A stretch of DNA of 64,000 bases from Spirabiliibacterium pneumoniae (GCF_014884995.1 NZ_JABMII010000008.1:161736-225735), one strand, 5' to 3'; positions 1-9,775 are shown, counted from the stretch's first letter. A program made the numbers and translations. The notes: generated by a model from the sequence alone, not told the origin.

Positions 1-417
1 TCACGCCGTGTGGCGGAGTTGATGCAGGTGGATCGTTATTCACACATTATGCACCTTGTTTCGCGCGTGGTCGGCACCTTGCGCGATGAATTTGATGCGT
101 TGCACGCCTATCAAGCCTGCATGAACATGGGCACACTCACTGGCGCGCCAAAAATTAAAGCGATGCAGCTGCTCTACCAAGTGGAAAAACACCGTCGCCA
201 CAGCTACGGTGGTGCAGTTGGCTATTTAACCTCACAAGGCGATTTCGACACCTGCATTGTGATTCGCTCCGCCTTCGTGCAAAACAATGTCGCTTATATT
301 CAAGCAGGCTGCGGCGAAGTGTTGGATTCCGATCCGCAAATGGAAGCGGATGAAACCCGCCATAAAGCCAAAGCGGTGTTGCTGGCGATTGCACAAACCA
401 ATGAACAAGGAGCTTGA
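1..417 (+). CDS. trpE: Anthranilate synthase component I, C-terminal fragment
   Basis: This is the end of the large subunit of anthranilate synthase, which makes anthranilate from chorismate in the first committed step of tryptophan synthesis. The reading frame is open from base 1, so the gene starts outside the window and about 138 codons are visible. The visible part matches the chorismate-binding fold of TrpE, with the conserved stretch [14 protein letters not shown] near residue 45 of the fragment and the [13 protein letters not shown] segment near the end. It is followed within three bases by trpG, the glutamine amidotransferase partner, in a compact operon. The leader and any attenuator lie upstream of the window. 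Confidence 0.95.
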   Translation, partial: SRRVAELMQVDRYSHIMHLVSRVVGTLRDEFDALHAYQACMNMGTLTGAPKIKAMQLLYQVEKHRRHSYGGAVGYLTSQGDFDTCIVIRSAFVQNNVAYIQAGCGEVLDSDPQMEADETRHKAKAVLLAIAQTNEQGA

Positions 418-419
418 GC

Positions 420-1004
420 ATGGCGACCGTTGTATTTTTAGATAATTTTGATTCCTTTACCTATAATCTGGTGGATCAATTTCGCAGCCTTGGGCATAAG
501 GTCGTGATTTATCGCAATGACTGTAAGCGCGAATTACTTGAGCAAACCGCACTTTCACAACCCGATACGCTGATCGCCCTCTCGCCAGGCCCTGGCGCGC
601 CAAGTGAGGCGGGCATTATGCTAGAGTTAATCCAGTCGATGGCAGGACGCGTGCCTATTTTAGGCATTTGCCTTGGGCATCAAGCCTTAATTGAAGCCTT
701 TGGCGGGCAAGTGGTCAGTGCTGGCGAAATTCTACACGGCAAAGTCTCACGTATTGAACATGACGGTCAGGCGATGTTCGCCGATTTGCCCTCGCCGATG
801 CCCGTGGCCCGTTATCATTCACTGATTGGGCAAAATATTCACCCTGATTTTGTGGTGAACGCCCATTTTGAAGGGCTGCCAATGGCCATTCGCCACCGCA
901 CTTTGCCAATTTGCGCGTTTCAATTTCACCCTGAATCCATCTTAACCGTGCAAGGCGGGCAGCTTTTAAAACAAAGTATTGACTGGTTGTTGGAGCCGCG
1001 ATGA
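420..1004 (+). CDS. trpG: Anthranilate synthase component II (glutamine amidotransferase)
   Basis: TrpG releases ammonia from glutamine for TrpE. The 194-residue protein is a free-standing class I amidotransferase, not fused to TrpD as in E. coli. The catalytic triad is visible: Cys84 in GICLGHQ, then His170 and Glu172 in FHPES. The N-terminal FLDNFDSFTYNLVDQ is typical of the family. I chose the ATG at 420, which follows an AAGGAG ribosome site at about 407-412; an in-frame TTG at 414 is less likely. The stop overlaps the next start (ATGA), suggesting translational coupling to the small downstream gene. Confidence 0.96.
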   Translation: MATVVFLDNFDSFTYNLVDQFRSLGHKVVIYRNDCKRELLEQTALSQPDTLIALSPGPGAPSEAGIMLELIQSMAGRVPILGICLGHQALIEAFGGQVVSAGEILHGKVSRIEHDGQAMFADLPSPMPVARYHSLIGQNIHPDFVVNAHFEGLPMAIRHRTLPICAFQFHPESILTVQGGQLLKQSIDWLLEPR

Positions 1005-1387
1005 TGGTGGTGATTTACGGCTTAAAGCCACAGCTTGAGCAAATAAAAAAGCCACTGGCGAACATTGTGCAACGCTGCCTTGTTTTTGCACTCGGACTGC
1101 CGACAACGCAGCTGAGCCAGCGGTTTGTGGGGCTGGACTCAGGCGATATTATTCTTGCCGATCGCAGCGCGCAGGATTACTTGCAAATTGAAGTTAACCT
1201 CATGCAAGGGCATTTGCCCGAGGCGAAAAAGCTGCTGATTCGTATGCTGTTTGATGAAATGAACAAACAACTTGGGCTACTGCCTCACGAGATTGATATT
1301 CTGATTAAAGAACAGCCCACCCACTGCTGGGGGTTACGTGGCATGAGTGGCGACGATATTCATTTTGCTTATAACATAGATAGTTAG
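1001..1387 (+). CDS. Small tautomerase-superfamily-like protein in the trp operon
   Basis: This 128-residue protein sits between trpG and trpD, overlapping trpG by four bases; a small gene occupies the same place in H. influenzae. I read its pattern as tautomerase-like (4-oxalocrotonate tautomerase/MIF superfamily). It has an N-terminal beta strand with YGLKP, a central IEVNL strand followed by a helix rich in Lys and Leu, and a C-terminal strand ending in WGLRG. The catalytic N-terminal proline of that superfamily is absent, because the start reads MMVVIYGL. The function is unknown. Its position implies co-expression with tryptophan synthesis. The family assignment is moderate and rests on pattern alone. 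Confidence 0.8.
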   Translation: MMVVIYGLKPQLEQIKKPLANIVQRCLVFALGLPTTQLSQRFVGLDSGDIILADRSAQDYLQIEVNLMQGHLPEAKKLLIRMLFDEMNKQLGLLPHEIDILIKEQPTHCWGLRGMSGDDIHFAYNIDS

Positions 1388-1396
1388 AGAGATTTT

Positions 1397-2404
1397 ATGC
1401 AGACCATTTTAGAACAGCTCTATTCAGGCGAGCGGCTTTCACAAGACCAAAGCGAGCAATTATTTAATGCCATTGTTAACGGCGAGTTAGCACCAGAGCA
1501 GCTGGCAGCTGCGTTGATTGCCATGCGCGTACGTGGAGAAAGCTATGATGAAATTGCTGGTGCTGTGAAAGCTTTACAAAATGCTGCGCTGCCCTTCCCT
1601 CGCCCTGATTATCCTTTTGCTGATATTGTGGGCACAGGTGGCGATGGTGCAAATACTATTAACATTTCCACCGCCAGCGCCATTGTGGGAGCGCACTTGG
1701 GAGCGAAAATTGCCAAGCACGGCAACCGCAGCGTGTCGAGTAAAAGCGGCTCAAGCGATGTATTAACTGCCCTTGGCATCAATATTAATATGCATCCTAA
1801 ACAGGCACGAATCGCACTGGATGACATTGGGCTATGTTTTTTATTTGCGCAACAATATCACACAGGCTTTAAGCACGCGATGCCTGTGCGCAACGCTTTG
1901 AAAACAAGAACGATTTTTAATATCTTAGGGCCACTAATTAACCCTGCCAAACCATCAAGACAATTACTAGGCGTTTATACGCCTGCACTGATTGAACGCT
2001 ACGCCCAAACCGCACTTTTAATGGGGCATGAACACACCATCGTGGTGCATGGCTGTGGTTTAGACGAGGTAGCGCTGCACGGTGAAACGCAGGTGGCGGA
2101 AGTAAAAAATGGCAAAATTGACTATTTTACTCTCAGCCCATCGGATTTTGGCCTGACAACACAACCACTGGATACGCTGCGTGGCGGTTTGCCAAACGAA
2201 AATGCACACATGCTCACTGCTCTTTTGCAAGGCAAAGGATCTATTTATCATGCTAATGCAGTAGCGGCCAACACGGCACTGTTGCTGCGTTTATTTGGCC
2301 ATGATGATCTTAAAGCCACCACAACACGCGTGCTAGAGACCATCGTCAGTGGCAATGCCTACCGCACTTTGCAACAACTACAAGCGGTGGCACAGGGGGA
2401 ATAA
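1397..2404 (+). CDS. trpD: Anthranilate phosphoribosyltransferase
   Basis: TrpD joins anthranilate to phosphoribosyl pyrophosphate. The 335-residue length is normal for a stand-alone enzyme. The PRPP-binding loop GTGGDG lies at residues 79-84, followed by the KHGNRSVSSKSGSSDVLTALG segment that contacts phosphate and anthranilate. The N-terminal helical domain begins MQTILEQLYSGERLS. It starts nine bases after the tautomerase-like gene, and its stop overlaps the trpCF start by one base (TAATG), so the two are probably translated together. Confidence 0.97.
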   Translation: MQTILEQLYSGERLSQDQSEQLFNAIVNGELAPEQLAAALIAMRVRGESYDEIAGAVKALQNAALPFPRPDYPFADIVGTGGDGANTINISTASAIVGAHLGAKIAKHGNRSVSSKSGSSDVLTALGININMHPKQARIALDDIGLCFLFAQQYHTGFKHAMPVRNALKTRTIFNILGPLINPAKPSRQLLGVYTPALIERYAQTALLMGHEHTIVVHGCGLDEVALHGETQVAEVKNGKIDYFTLSPSDFGLTTQPLDTLRGGLPNENAHMLTALLQGKGSIYHANAVAANTALLLRLFGHDDLKATTTRVLETIVSGNAYRTLQQLQAVAQGE

Positions 2405-3813
2405 TGAGCGCATTTTTAAATAGAAAATTAAGCCAACAAGCCACGATTTTACAAAAAATTGTGGCGGATAAACAACGCTGGATTGCAGAGCGTCAAGCGC
2501 AAGAGCCGTTGAACACCCTGCAAGAGCACATCACACCCAGTGATCGTGATTTTTACGTGGCACTTGCCCCCAGAGAGCAACCGCACTTTATCCTTGAATG
2601 TAAAAAGGCCTCACCATCAAAGGGGTTAATTCGCGCTGATTTTGACCCAATTGAGATCGCCCGTGTGTATAAACACTACGCCAGCGCGATTTCTGTGCTG
2701 ACGGATGAGCACTTTTTCCAAGGCGATTTTGCGTTCATCAAACAGGTGCGCGCTGTCGCATCTCAGCCTGTGCTATGCAAAGATTTTATCATCAGCGAAT
2801 ATCAAGTTTATCTCGCGCGCCACTCGCAGGCTGATGCCATTTTATTAATGCTGTCAGTGTTAAGCGACGAAGGCTACACCGCACTTTCCACCCTAGCTCA
2901 CCAGCTCAATATGGGCGTATTGACCGAAGTGGCCAATGACGTGGAGCTTGAACGCGCGCTTGAGCTCAATGCGAAAGTGATTGGCATTAATAATCGCAAT
3001 TTGCACGATCTCAGCGTTGATCTCAGCCGCACATCACCGCTGGCGCGCCAAATTCCAACAGATCGCATTGTGGTGAGTGAATCGGGCATCTACACCCATC
3101 AGCAAGTGCGCCAATTGCAAGGCGACGTGGACGCCTTTTTAATTGGTTCGAGCCTGATGGGCAGCGATGATCTGCAAAGTGCGGTGCGCTCTGTGATCTT
3201 TGGTGAAAACAAAGTTTGTGGCCTGACCCGCGCACAGGATGCAAAATGCGCGTTTGAGGCGGGCGCACTTTATGGTGGTTTGATTTTCGCCCCAGCGTCA
3301 CCTCGTGCGTTAAGCCTGCGTCAAGCACAAGAGGTTGCCATCGCTGCGCCGCTGCGTTATGTTGGCGTGTTTCAAAATCAACCTATTGATTTCATTGTGC
3401 GCATAGCAAGTCAGCTAAATCTTTATGCCGTACAACTCCATGGTGAGGAAAACCGCACTTTTGTTGCTCAATTGCGCGCCGCACTGCCTGATGCGATTGA
3501 AATTTGGCAGGCCGTCACCATCGCTGCGGATGATAGTACCATCACGCTGCCTGACGATGATAACATCGACCGCTTTGTCTGTGACACGCGTGTTGGCAAT
3601 GCTCAAGGTGGCACAGGGCAATCCTTTAATTGGACACTGATTCCTGAACAAGACAAGCAGCGCATTATGCTCGCTGGTGGCATTAATTTAGACAATGCTC
3701 AGCAAGCCTCTAAAATTGGCTGCTTAGGCTTAGACATCAACTCTGGCGTGGAAAAATCCCCTGGAGTCAAAAGCGCTGATAAATTAACCGCACTTTTACA
3801 GTGCATCCGATAA
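2404..3813 (+). CDS. trpCF: Bifunctional indole-3-glycerol phosphate synthase / phosphoribosylanthranilate isomerase
   Basis: This fused enzyme carries out two consecutive steps of tryptophan synthesis. The N-terminal half, roughly residues 1-255, is the synthase, with ECKKASPSKGLI, VLTDEHFFQG, INNRNL and VSESGI as family landmarks. The C-terminal half, roughly 256-469, is the isomerase, with KVCGLTRAQDA, QLHGEE and the late AGGIN and DINSGVE motifs. The fusion is the same as in E. coli and H. influenzae (trpC). The length of 469 residues is normal and both halves appear intact. It lies nine bases before trpB. Confidence 0.97.
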   Translation: MSAFLNRKLSQQATILQKIVADKQRWIAERQAQEPLNTLQEHITPSDRDFYVALAPREQPHFILECKKASPSKGLIRADFDPIEIARVYKHYASAISVLTDEHFFQGDFAFIKQVRAVASQPVLCKDFIISEYQVYLARHSQADAILLMLSVLSDEGYTALSTLAHQLNMGVLTEVANDVELERALELNAKVIGINNRNLHDLSVDLSRTSPLARQIPTDRIVVSESGIYTHQQVRQLQGDVDAFLIGSSLMGSDDLQSAVRSVIFGENKVCGLTRAQDAKCAFEAGALYGGLIFAPASPRALSLRQAQEVAIAAPLRYVGVFQNQPIDFIVRIASQLNLYAVQLHGEENRTFVAQLRAALPDAIEIWQAVTIAADDSTITLPDDDNIDRFVCDTRVGNAQGGTGQSFNWTLIPEQDKQRIMLAGGINLDNAQQASKIGCLGLDINSGVEKSPGVKSADKLTALLQCIR

Positions 3814-3822
3814 GAGAATTTT

Positions 3823-5022
3823 ATGCAACAGACAAAACTTAGCCCCTATTTTGGCGATTTTGGTGGCATGTATGTGCCTGAGATTTTGGTGCCCGTACTG
3901 CTAGAATTAGAGCAAGCCTTTATAGATGCGCAAAATGATACACAATTTCAGCAAGAATTTGCTGATTTGCTGCGAAATTACGCTGGCCGTCCAACCCCGT
4001 TGACGCTATGCCGAAATTTAACCCAAGGCAGCAACACCAAGCTCTACCTCAAACGCGAAGATCTGCTGCACGGCGGTGCGCACAAAACTAACCAAGTGCT
4101 CGGGCAAGCATTATTGGCAAAACGCATGGGCAAAACGGAGATTATCGCCGAAACAGGCGCAGGGCAACACGGCGTGGCAACCGCCATTGCCTGCGCGCTG
4201 CTGGGGCTAAAATGCCGTATTTATATGGGCGCTAAAGATGTCCAGCGCCAATCGCCGAATGTCTTTCGTATGCGACTGATGGGGGCAACCGTCATTCCCG
4301 TTGAAAAAGGCTCTTGCTCGCTGAAAGACGCGTGCTGTGAGGCAATGCGTGATTGGTCTGCCAATTATGAAAAAGCGCACTATTTGCTTGGCACCGCCGC
4401 AGGCCCCCACCCATTTCCGACCATTGTGCGTGAATTTCAAAAAATGATCGGCGAAGAAACCAAAGCCCAGCTACGCGAGCGCGAAGGCGTGTTGCCAGAT
4501 TGCGTCATTGCCTGCGTGGGTGGCGGCTCCAATGCGATTGGTATGTTTGCGGATTTTATCGATGAAAGTGCGGTGCGCTTAATCGGGGTTGAGCCTGCTG
4601 GCGAAGGCCTAGACAGTGGCAAACACGGCGCACCACTGAATAAAAGTGCGGTTGGCATCTATTTCGGTATGAAATCCCCGTTAATGCAAAGTGCAGATGG
4701 ACAAGTGCAGGAATCGTACTCCATCTCTGCTGGGCTTGACTTCCCGTCCGTTGGGCCGCAGCATGCCCATTTGCATGCTACAGGCCGCGCGGAATATCAC
4801 GCCATTACGGATAATGAAGCACTCGATGCTTTTCAACAACTCGCACTTCACGAGGGCATTATCCCTGCGCTTGAATCCGCCCATGCGCTGGCGTATGCCT
4901 TAAAAATGATTAAACAAGATCCAGAAAAAGAGCAAATTCTCGTGGTGAATCTCTCAGGGCGTGGAGATAAAGATATTTTCACTGTCGATAACATTTTAAC
5001 GCAACGTGGAGCTGCCTTATGA
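3823..5022 (+). CDS. trpB: Tryptophan synthase beta subunit
   Basis: TrpB condenses indole with serine using pyridoxal phosphate. The cofactor lysine is Lys88 in the GGAHKTNQ motif, and the phosphate-binding GGGSNAIG loop is present further along. The N-terminus [13 protein letters not shown] and the C-terminal NLSGRGDKD are characteristic. The length of 399 residues is standard. Its stop overlaps the trpA start by four bases (ATGA), as usual for these two subunits, which form an alpha2-beta2 complex that channels indole between the active sites. Confidence 0.98.
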   Translation: MQQTKLSPYFGDFGGMYVPEILVPVLLELEQAFIDAQNDTQFQQEFADLLRNYAGRPTPLTLCRNLTQGSNTKLYLKREDLLHGGAHKTNQVLGQALLAKRMGKTEIIAETGAGQHGVATAIACALLGLKCRIYMGAKDVQRQSPNVFRMRLMGATVIPVEKGSCSLKDACCEAMRDWSANYEKAHYLLGTAAGPHPFPTIVREFQKMIGEETKAQLREREGVLPDCVIACVGGGSNAIGMFADFIDESAVRLIGVEPAGEGLDSGKHGAPLNKSAVGIYFGMKSPLMQSADGQVQESYSISAGLDFPSVGPQHAHLHATGRAEYHAITDNEALDAFQQLALHEGIIPALESAHALAYALKMIKQDPEKEQILVVNLSGRGDKDIFTVDNILTQRGAAL

Positions 5023-5825
5023 GCCGTTTTGACACGCTTTTTCAACATTTACAACGCACTAAGCAAGGCGCCTTTGTTCCTTTTGTTACCCTATGCGACC
5101 CTAGTCTTGAACGCTCGTTTGAGATCATTTGTACCTTGGTGGATAACGGCGCAGACGCCTTAGAGCTGGGTTTTCCGTTTTCTGACCCACTGCTTGATGG
5201 CCCTGTTATTCAAGCGGCCAATAACCGCGCACTTAGCGCTGGTTTTAGTACTGATGCGTGTTTTGCACTGCTTGAGCGAATTCGCGCGCGTTATGCTGAG
5301 ATCCCAATCAGCCTGCTGCTGTGTGCAAATTTGGTGTATGCACAAGGATTAGATCGTTTCTATCAACGCTGCCACACGGCGGGTGTGGATGCGGTGTTGA
5401 TTGCTGATGTGCCTTTAATGGCTGCTGAACCTTTCGTACAAAGTGCGGTTAAATTTGGTATTCAACCAGTGTTTATCTGCCCGCCGAATGCCGATGAACA
5501 AACCATTGCAGACGTGGCAAAACACGCTCAAGGTTATACCTATCTTGTCTCACGCGCGGGGGTAACCAGCGCTGAAAATCAACAACATGCCAGCACGTTG
5601 GATAACTTAATTGTCAAGCTCAAAGAGCACAACGCCCCGCCTATCTTGCAAGGCTTTGGTATCGCCAAACCTGAGCAAGTGAAAGAAGCTCTGAACAGTG
5701 GCTGCCGTGGTGCTATTTCAGGATCGGCTATTGTGAAGATTATTGAGCGCAATTTGGATAATCACGCGCAGTGTTTGCAAGAATTAGGCGAGTTTGTGTC
5801 AAACATGAAAAACGCCACTTATTAA
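5019..5825 (+). CDS. trpA: Tryptophan synthase alpha subunit
   Basis: TrpA cleaves indole-3-glycerol phosphate to indole and glyceraldehyde 3-phosphate. The 268-residue protein is a TIM barrel. The catalytic glutamate is in [15 protein letters not shown] near residue 50 and the catalytic aspartate is in [10 protein letters not shown] near residue 125. The phosphate-binding [10 protein letters not shown] and [10 protein letters not shown] segments are intact. It is the last gene of the trp operon and is followed 22 bases later by an inverted uptake-signal hairpin. Confidence 0.98.
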   Translation: MSRFDTLFQHLQRTKQGAFVPFVTLCDPSLERSFEIICTLVDNGADALELGFPFSDPLLDGPVIQAANNRALSAGFSTDACFALLERIRARYAEIPISLLLCANLVYAQGLDRFYQRCHTAGVDAVLIADVPLMAAEPFVQSAVKFGIQPVFICPPNADEQTIADVAKHAQGYTYLVSRAGVTSAENQQHASTLDNLIVKLKEHNAPPILQGFGIAKPEQVKEALNSGCRGAISGSAIVKIIERNLDNHAQCLQELGEFVSNMKNATY

Positions 5826-5847
5826 AAGTGACGTGCGCAATGCCTAA

Positions 5848-5873
5848 AAAAGTGCGGTCATTGACCGCACTTT
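5848..5873. terminator. Inverted uptake-signal hairpin between trpA and tyrP
   Basis: Two uptake signals in opposite orientation (AAAGTGCGGTCA and TTGACCGCACTTT) form a long stem. A T-rich run follows on the plus strand and an A-run (T-run on the minus strand) lies on the other side. It can serve as a Rho-independent terminator for both convergent genes. Confidence 0.85.
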
Positions 5874-5878
5874 GTATT

Positions 5879-7090
5879 TTAACCCACCACTTCTGGCAGG
5901 TAGCCTGCATTAATTAGAAACGGAATACAGATAATGATAATGCCTAGCACTAAGGCGACGAGCAAAGCGATGTTGCCGCCTTTAACACGGTACGGCAGGT
6001 TTGGGTTGAGTTTACGCGCACGCCACGCTAAGCCGATTGGCAACACCAAGCCGTAGAACGCAAACATAATGCCCGCGTAACCGAGTGCCATAATAAAAGC
6101 TCTTGGATAAAACAGAGCAAACAGCAATGGCGGTACAAAGGTCAGTAAACCTAAGACTGGTCGGTTGGTTTTCACATGTACACGCAAGAGTAAATCACGC
6201 AAGCAGTCAAACAACGCCAATGATACTCCTAAGAAAGAAGTAATTAACGCCAGTGATGAGAATACACGCACCGCTTCGCCAAGGAAGTCGCTGCCAGTGA
6301 TGGTGCGGGTGGCTTCCACTAAGCCGTTAAGAGTTGGGTCACTTTTCAAAATCACAAGGAATTGGCTTTGGCTTAATACACCATGGGTGGCTAATTGCCA
6401 TAAGAAATATGCGACCAAAGGGATACCTGTTCCCATTACAATGGCAATACGCAATTTTTTTATGTCTCCATCAAGATAGCGCACGATTGATGGAATTACC
6501 ACATGGAATCCAAACGATGTAAAAAAGACTGGAGCTGCGGAAAGTAATACGGCGTTATCCAATGGTAATGCCATTAAATTATTACTTTTCACCAACGGCA
6601 ACATCATAAATAAGATCACCACAAAAATAGCGATTTTACTAAAAAAGAACAAGCGGTTAACCGCATCGACACTCCCTGTACCAATGACAATAAACACGCC
6701 GAGCACTACGGTGAACAAAATCACACCGAAATCAGTTGCACTTAAGCCATCAACGACAGGTAACAGCGAGCTGATCAGCGAACCACCGCCACTGACATAA
6801 GCAGCCAAAATAGCATACATAAAAATTAAGAGTGAGAGAGTTGCCAACACACGCCCAATACCGCCGAAGTATTGTTCAGCTAATGTTGCAATACCCGCAT
6901 CTTTGCTCGCTGTTTGATACACTTCAATAAACAGCAATGCACTAAAAGACAGTAGCAACCACAACACTAGTAGTAACAACACTGTCATACCAAATCCCAT
7001 ACTTGCTGAGGTAATTGGCATAGCAAGCATACCAGCGCCAATTGTTGTACCAGCAACAATCAGCGTACTTCCTAAAGTTTTATTTTTCAT
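5879..7090 (-). CDS. tyrP: Aromatic amino acid permease, TyrP type
   Basis: This 403-residue inner membrane protein belongs to the HAAAP family of hydroxy/aromatic amino acid permeases. The start MKNKTLGSTLIVAGTTIGAG resembles E. coli TyrP closely, and about eleven hydrophobic segments follow. The family imports tyrosine or tryptophan by proton symport. TyrP is the nearer match by N-terminus, but a tryptophan substrate is possible given its position next to the trp operon, with which it is convergent. The start is the ATG at 7090, preceded by an AGAACTAA region and an A+T-rich leader. I saw no convincing TyrR box upstream. Confidence 0.88.
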   Translation of the reverse strand: MKNKTLGSTLIVAGTTIGAGMLAMPITSASMGFGMTVLLLLVLWLLLSFSALLFIEVYQTASKDAGIATLAEQYFGGIGRVLATLSLLIFMYAILAAYVSGGGSLISSLLPVVDGLSATDFGVILFTVVLGVFIVIGTGSVDAVNRLFFFSKIAIFVVILFMMLPLVKSNNLMALPLDNAVLLSAAPVFFTSFGFHVVIPSIVRYLDGDIKKLRIAIVMGTGIPLVAYFLWQLATHGVLSQSQFLVILKSDPTLNGLVEATRTITGSDFLGEAVRVFSSLALITSFLGVSLALFDCLRDLLLRVHVKTNRPVLGLLTFVPPLLFALFYPRAFIMALGYAGIMFAFYGLVLPIGLAWRARKLNPNLPYRVKGGNIALLVALVLGIIIICIPFLINAGYLPEVVG

Positions 7091-7194
7091 AGTTAGTTCT
7101 CGTTTTAGGTTAATGAGTAAATTATTTTATACAAAAATGTTTTACAGTCTAAATTTTTTTTCGCTTTTTGCCGAAAAAAAGCCAAAAGTGCGGT

Positions 7195-8763
7195 CTACAT
7201 CACGATCAACTGCCGAATTTTAAAAAAGAGTTGTTTAAATAAGCTTGGTACACTGTCTGCGCCACGGCTTTTAATCTCGTTTGCCAGTGCTAAGGCAATA
7301 TCTGGCTTAGAAGTATAATTAATCGCCTTTTGGATGACTTTCGAAATATTCATTTTTTTACTTGTGCCTTTGACGTTTGCCAAACGAAAGAACACGCGTT
7401 CAAATCCATTGTGAAAGAAATAGTGCTCAATGTCGCGCTCAGGCAGCGTGATAATACGGTTGGTCAATGTTTCATCTTGCGCTAATTTATTGCGGACTGT
7501 ATCAGAATATTTACGCCCTGCGCTGTCACCATCGGTTAAGACAAACCATTCAATCCCCATATGCTGACAATATTTGATCAATGGACGCAATCCGCATTGA
7601 GCAAAATCAATAATGCGAATACCCTCCATCTCAAGATTAATATTGAGCACTTGCGCCAGCTCGGAGAGCAACCAAACTTCCGTTTCCCCCTCCACTAATA
7701 ACCATGCTCGGGCAAATAACGCTAGGCTGCGATTATAATGAATGTGAAAACCCAGTTTACGATGATCATCCTGATTAAGATCACCACGCGCGAGCTGATA
7801 GGCGTGAGTCATATTATCACGGCGTAGCAAACGGCAGATATGCTCAATGCGCACATAAGAAATCAGCTCCACCGAGTTGGTGGTAGTGATACGCTGAATC
7901 GGCAAATGGCTGGCAAACTCCCAGGCAATCGCCACCATACGTGGATGCAAGCGAGCTTCAATATCCTCTAGCAAAATAATCGGACGAGTGTAATGTTCAA
8001 AATTCAGATTTTTACCTTGCTCAAATAACGCCATTAATGCCAATAATAACCGCTTGCGTAAGACACCCTTTTTATCTTGCGCCAGTTCTTGATTTAGCTG
8101 TTTAACACTCGCCCACCACTGCATGGAATCAGTCATCAGCAAGGCAGTGGGTGGCTGTAAAAAGTAATATTGAATAATGTTGAAAATCGCCTGTAGCTCT
8201 TTAGCTGGCAGCTTATCGTTCATCTGCTTGAGTTGAAAATTCGATTTATGCGCCAAACGCGCATCACGAAAGCGTAACACGGGGTGCTGCGCAATTAAGG
8301 CGTCTAAAAGTGCGGTTTTGTTGTCAATCTCAAGCAAGTCACCGTTTTGGTCTAAAAAGTCATAACGGGTGCTCGCCTGTCCTTGGGCAAGCTCGGCGCT
8401 CACGCGTAAATAAATGCGGGCATATTTATCTTCATGGGGGCAAAACAGTGGCGTAAAATGTATTCGATCATCAAAGTGCGGTTCGTTGATGTCACTAACG
8501 CTAAACGTAAATAATATCGTGCTGGATTTATGCAAGGTTTTCGGCGCACTTTGCAGTTTGTCATATTCGCCTGGCGTGAAGTGGAAATCCGTAGGTTGAA
8601 ATTGATAGCGCGGGCTGGCAGGATTGAGGATTAAACTCAAGGCATCCAACAAACTGGATTTTCCCCAGGCATTTTCACCCACTAGCACCATATTAGAACG
8701 CAAGCTAATCGACAAACGATTTAGTCCACGAAACCCTGAAATATCCACCTGTTTTAAATACAT
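7195..8763 (-). CDS. ybjD: OLD-family ATP-dependent endonuclease, YbjD-like
   Basis: The 522-residue protein has an N-terminal AAA/ABC-type ATPase with a Walker A motif in VGENAWGKSSLLDAL, and a Walker B-like ILLEDIEARLHP. The C-terminal TOPRIM nuclease domain is marked by LLVEGETE and LTDGDSAGR. This architecture defines the OLD family; YbjD is its E. coli chromosomal form and its physiological role is poorly known. I chose the start at 8763 (MYLKQVDISGFRGL), the usual N-terminus of such ATPases; a longer frame reaches 8826 but would overlap the lysO promoter. As in E. coli, it neighbours lysO. Confidence 0.88.
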   Translation of the reverse strand: MYLKQVDISGFRGLNRLSISLRSNMVLVGENAWGKSSLLDALSLILNPASPRYQFQPTDFHFTPGEYDKLQSAPKTLHKSSTILFTFSVSDINEPHFDDRIHFTPLFCPHEDKYARIYLRVSAELAQGQASTRYDFLDQNGDLLEIDNKTALLDALIAQHPVLRFRDARLAHKSNFQLKQMNDKLPAKELQAIFNIIQYYFLQPPTALLMTDSMQWWASVKQLNQELAQDKKGVLRKRLLLALMALFEQGKNLNFEHYTRPIILLEDIEARLHPRMVAIAWEFASHLPIQRITTTNSVELISYVRIEHICRLLRRDNMTHAYQLARGDLNQDDHRKLGFHIHYNRSLALFARAWLLVEGETEVWLLSELAQVLNINLEMEGIRIIDFAQCGLRPLIKYCQHMGIEWFVLTDGDSAGRKYSDTVRNKLAQDETLTNRIITLPERDIEHYFFHNGFERVFFRLANVKGTSKKMNISKVIQKAINYTSKPDIALALANEIKSRGADSVPSLFKQLFFKIRQLIVM

Positions 8764-8832
8764 ACTGCCCCCTTTTTGACTTAGCTTACTAAAAAAACCG
8801 TGCGTGGGATATACCATAGACCACATTTTCGT

Positions 8833-8838
8833 TATAAT
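8833..8838 (+). promoter_or_regulatory. Possible -10 element of lysO
   Basis: A perfect TATAAT lies 18 bases before the lysO ATG. No strong -35 element is seen at the right spacing, so the promoter call is tentative. No lysine riboswitch-sized leader fits in the short gap. Confidence 0.4.
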
Positions 8839-8856
8839 TTAACGCAAGGAGCACGC

Positions 8857-9762
8857 ATGGACGGATTATTGATTGTATTATGCCCTATGGTGTTAGGGTA
8901 TTTGATAAAAACGCGCAATCTCGCCATTTTAAGCCGCCTGAATCTCGGCGTGGTAGTGCTGCTGTATATTATTTTGTTTATGATGGGATTTTCTCTCGGG
9001 CAGATTGACAATCTCGCCCAACAACTACCTATCATCGCTCACTCCGCCTTAACCTTCATCGTACTGACCATCGGCTTAAATGTGGCGGGTTTGCTGGTGC
9101 TCGACAAGCGCTACCCTTTTCAGTTGAAAAAAACCAACGGCAAAATGCCCTCACGCTGGCGTTTAATGCTTGATTCCTTGCTGATGCTCAGTATGGTGTT
9201 TGCGGGCGTATTGATCGGTCTTTCCAGTAAAGGAATGTTTAACCTGCCACACAACGCCAGTACCTATGTGTTGGTGGCGCTGATTTTTTTGGTCGGCGTG
9301 CAGCTACGCAACAATGGCATCAGTCTTCGCCAAGTGTTGTTTAACCGCCGTGGCATTATTGCCGCCTGCTCGGTGATTGCAACTAGCCTGATCGCGGGCG
9401 TTTTAGCCGCGTTTTGGCTTGAGTTACCGCTTTTTCAAGGCTTGGCCATCGCCTCAGGCATTGGCTGGTATTCACTGTCAAGTGTGATGATTAACGATGC
9501 CTTCGGGCCTGTCATGGGCAGTATTGCATTTTTTAATGACTTGATGCGAGAGATTCTAAGCTTGATGGTTGTGCCTGCATTGATGCGCCACTTTGCCACC
9601 GCCGCAGTGGGCTTCACCGGTGCAACCGCACTGGATTGTACTTTGCCAATTATTCAGCGCAGTGGCGGCGTGCAAGTAGTACCACTGGCGATTAGCTACG
9701 GTTTTATCATCAACCTTGCGGTGCCACTGTTGCTGGTTTTGTTCACCAGCTTACCGCAGTAA
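8857..9762 (+). CDS. lysO: Lysine exporter LysO (YbjE family)
   Basis: The 301-residue membrane protein matches the LysO family (DUF340), which exports L-lysine and its analogues across the inner membrane. It begins MDGLLIVLCPMVLGYLIKT, and the characteristic C-terminal half contains GIGWYSLSSVMINDAFGP and FFNDLMREILSLMVVP. About eight hydrophobic segments are visible. I chose the ATG at 8857 because it follows CAAGGAG at the right distance; the longer frame from 8800 would include the TATAAT box. It is divergent from ybjD, an arrangement shared with E. coli. Confidence 0.9.
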   Translation: MDGLLIVLCPMVLGYLIKTRNLAILSRLNLGVVVLLYIILFMMGFSLGQIDNLAQQLPIIAHSALTFIVLTIGLNVAGLLVLDKRYPFQLKKTNGKMPSRWRLMLDSLLMLSMVFAGVLIGLSSKGMFNLPHNASTYVLVALIFLVGVQLRNNGISLRQVLFNRRGIIAACSVIATSLIAGVLAAFWLELPLFQGLAIASGIGWYSLSSVMINDAFGPVMGSIAFFNDLMREILSLMVVPALMRHFATAAVGFTGATALDCTLPIIQRSGGVQVVPLAISYGFIINLAVPLLLVLFTSLPQ

Positions 9763-9775
9763 TGGCAAAGTGCGG

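Noticed and set aside
7100..7160. Possible TyrR box upstream of tyrP (TGTAAA on the minus strand near 7143)
   Set aside because: The second half-site reads TTGTAT instead of TTTACA and lacks the key C, so the match is too weak.
8763..8856. Lysine riboswitch before lysO
   Set aside because: The gap is only 93 bases, shared with the ybjD start, and no stem set of that size is seen.
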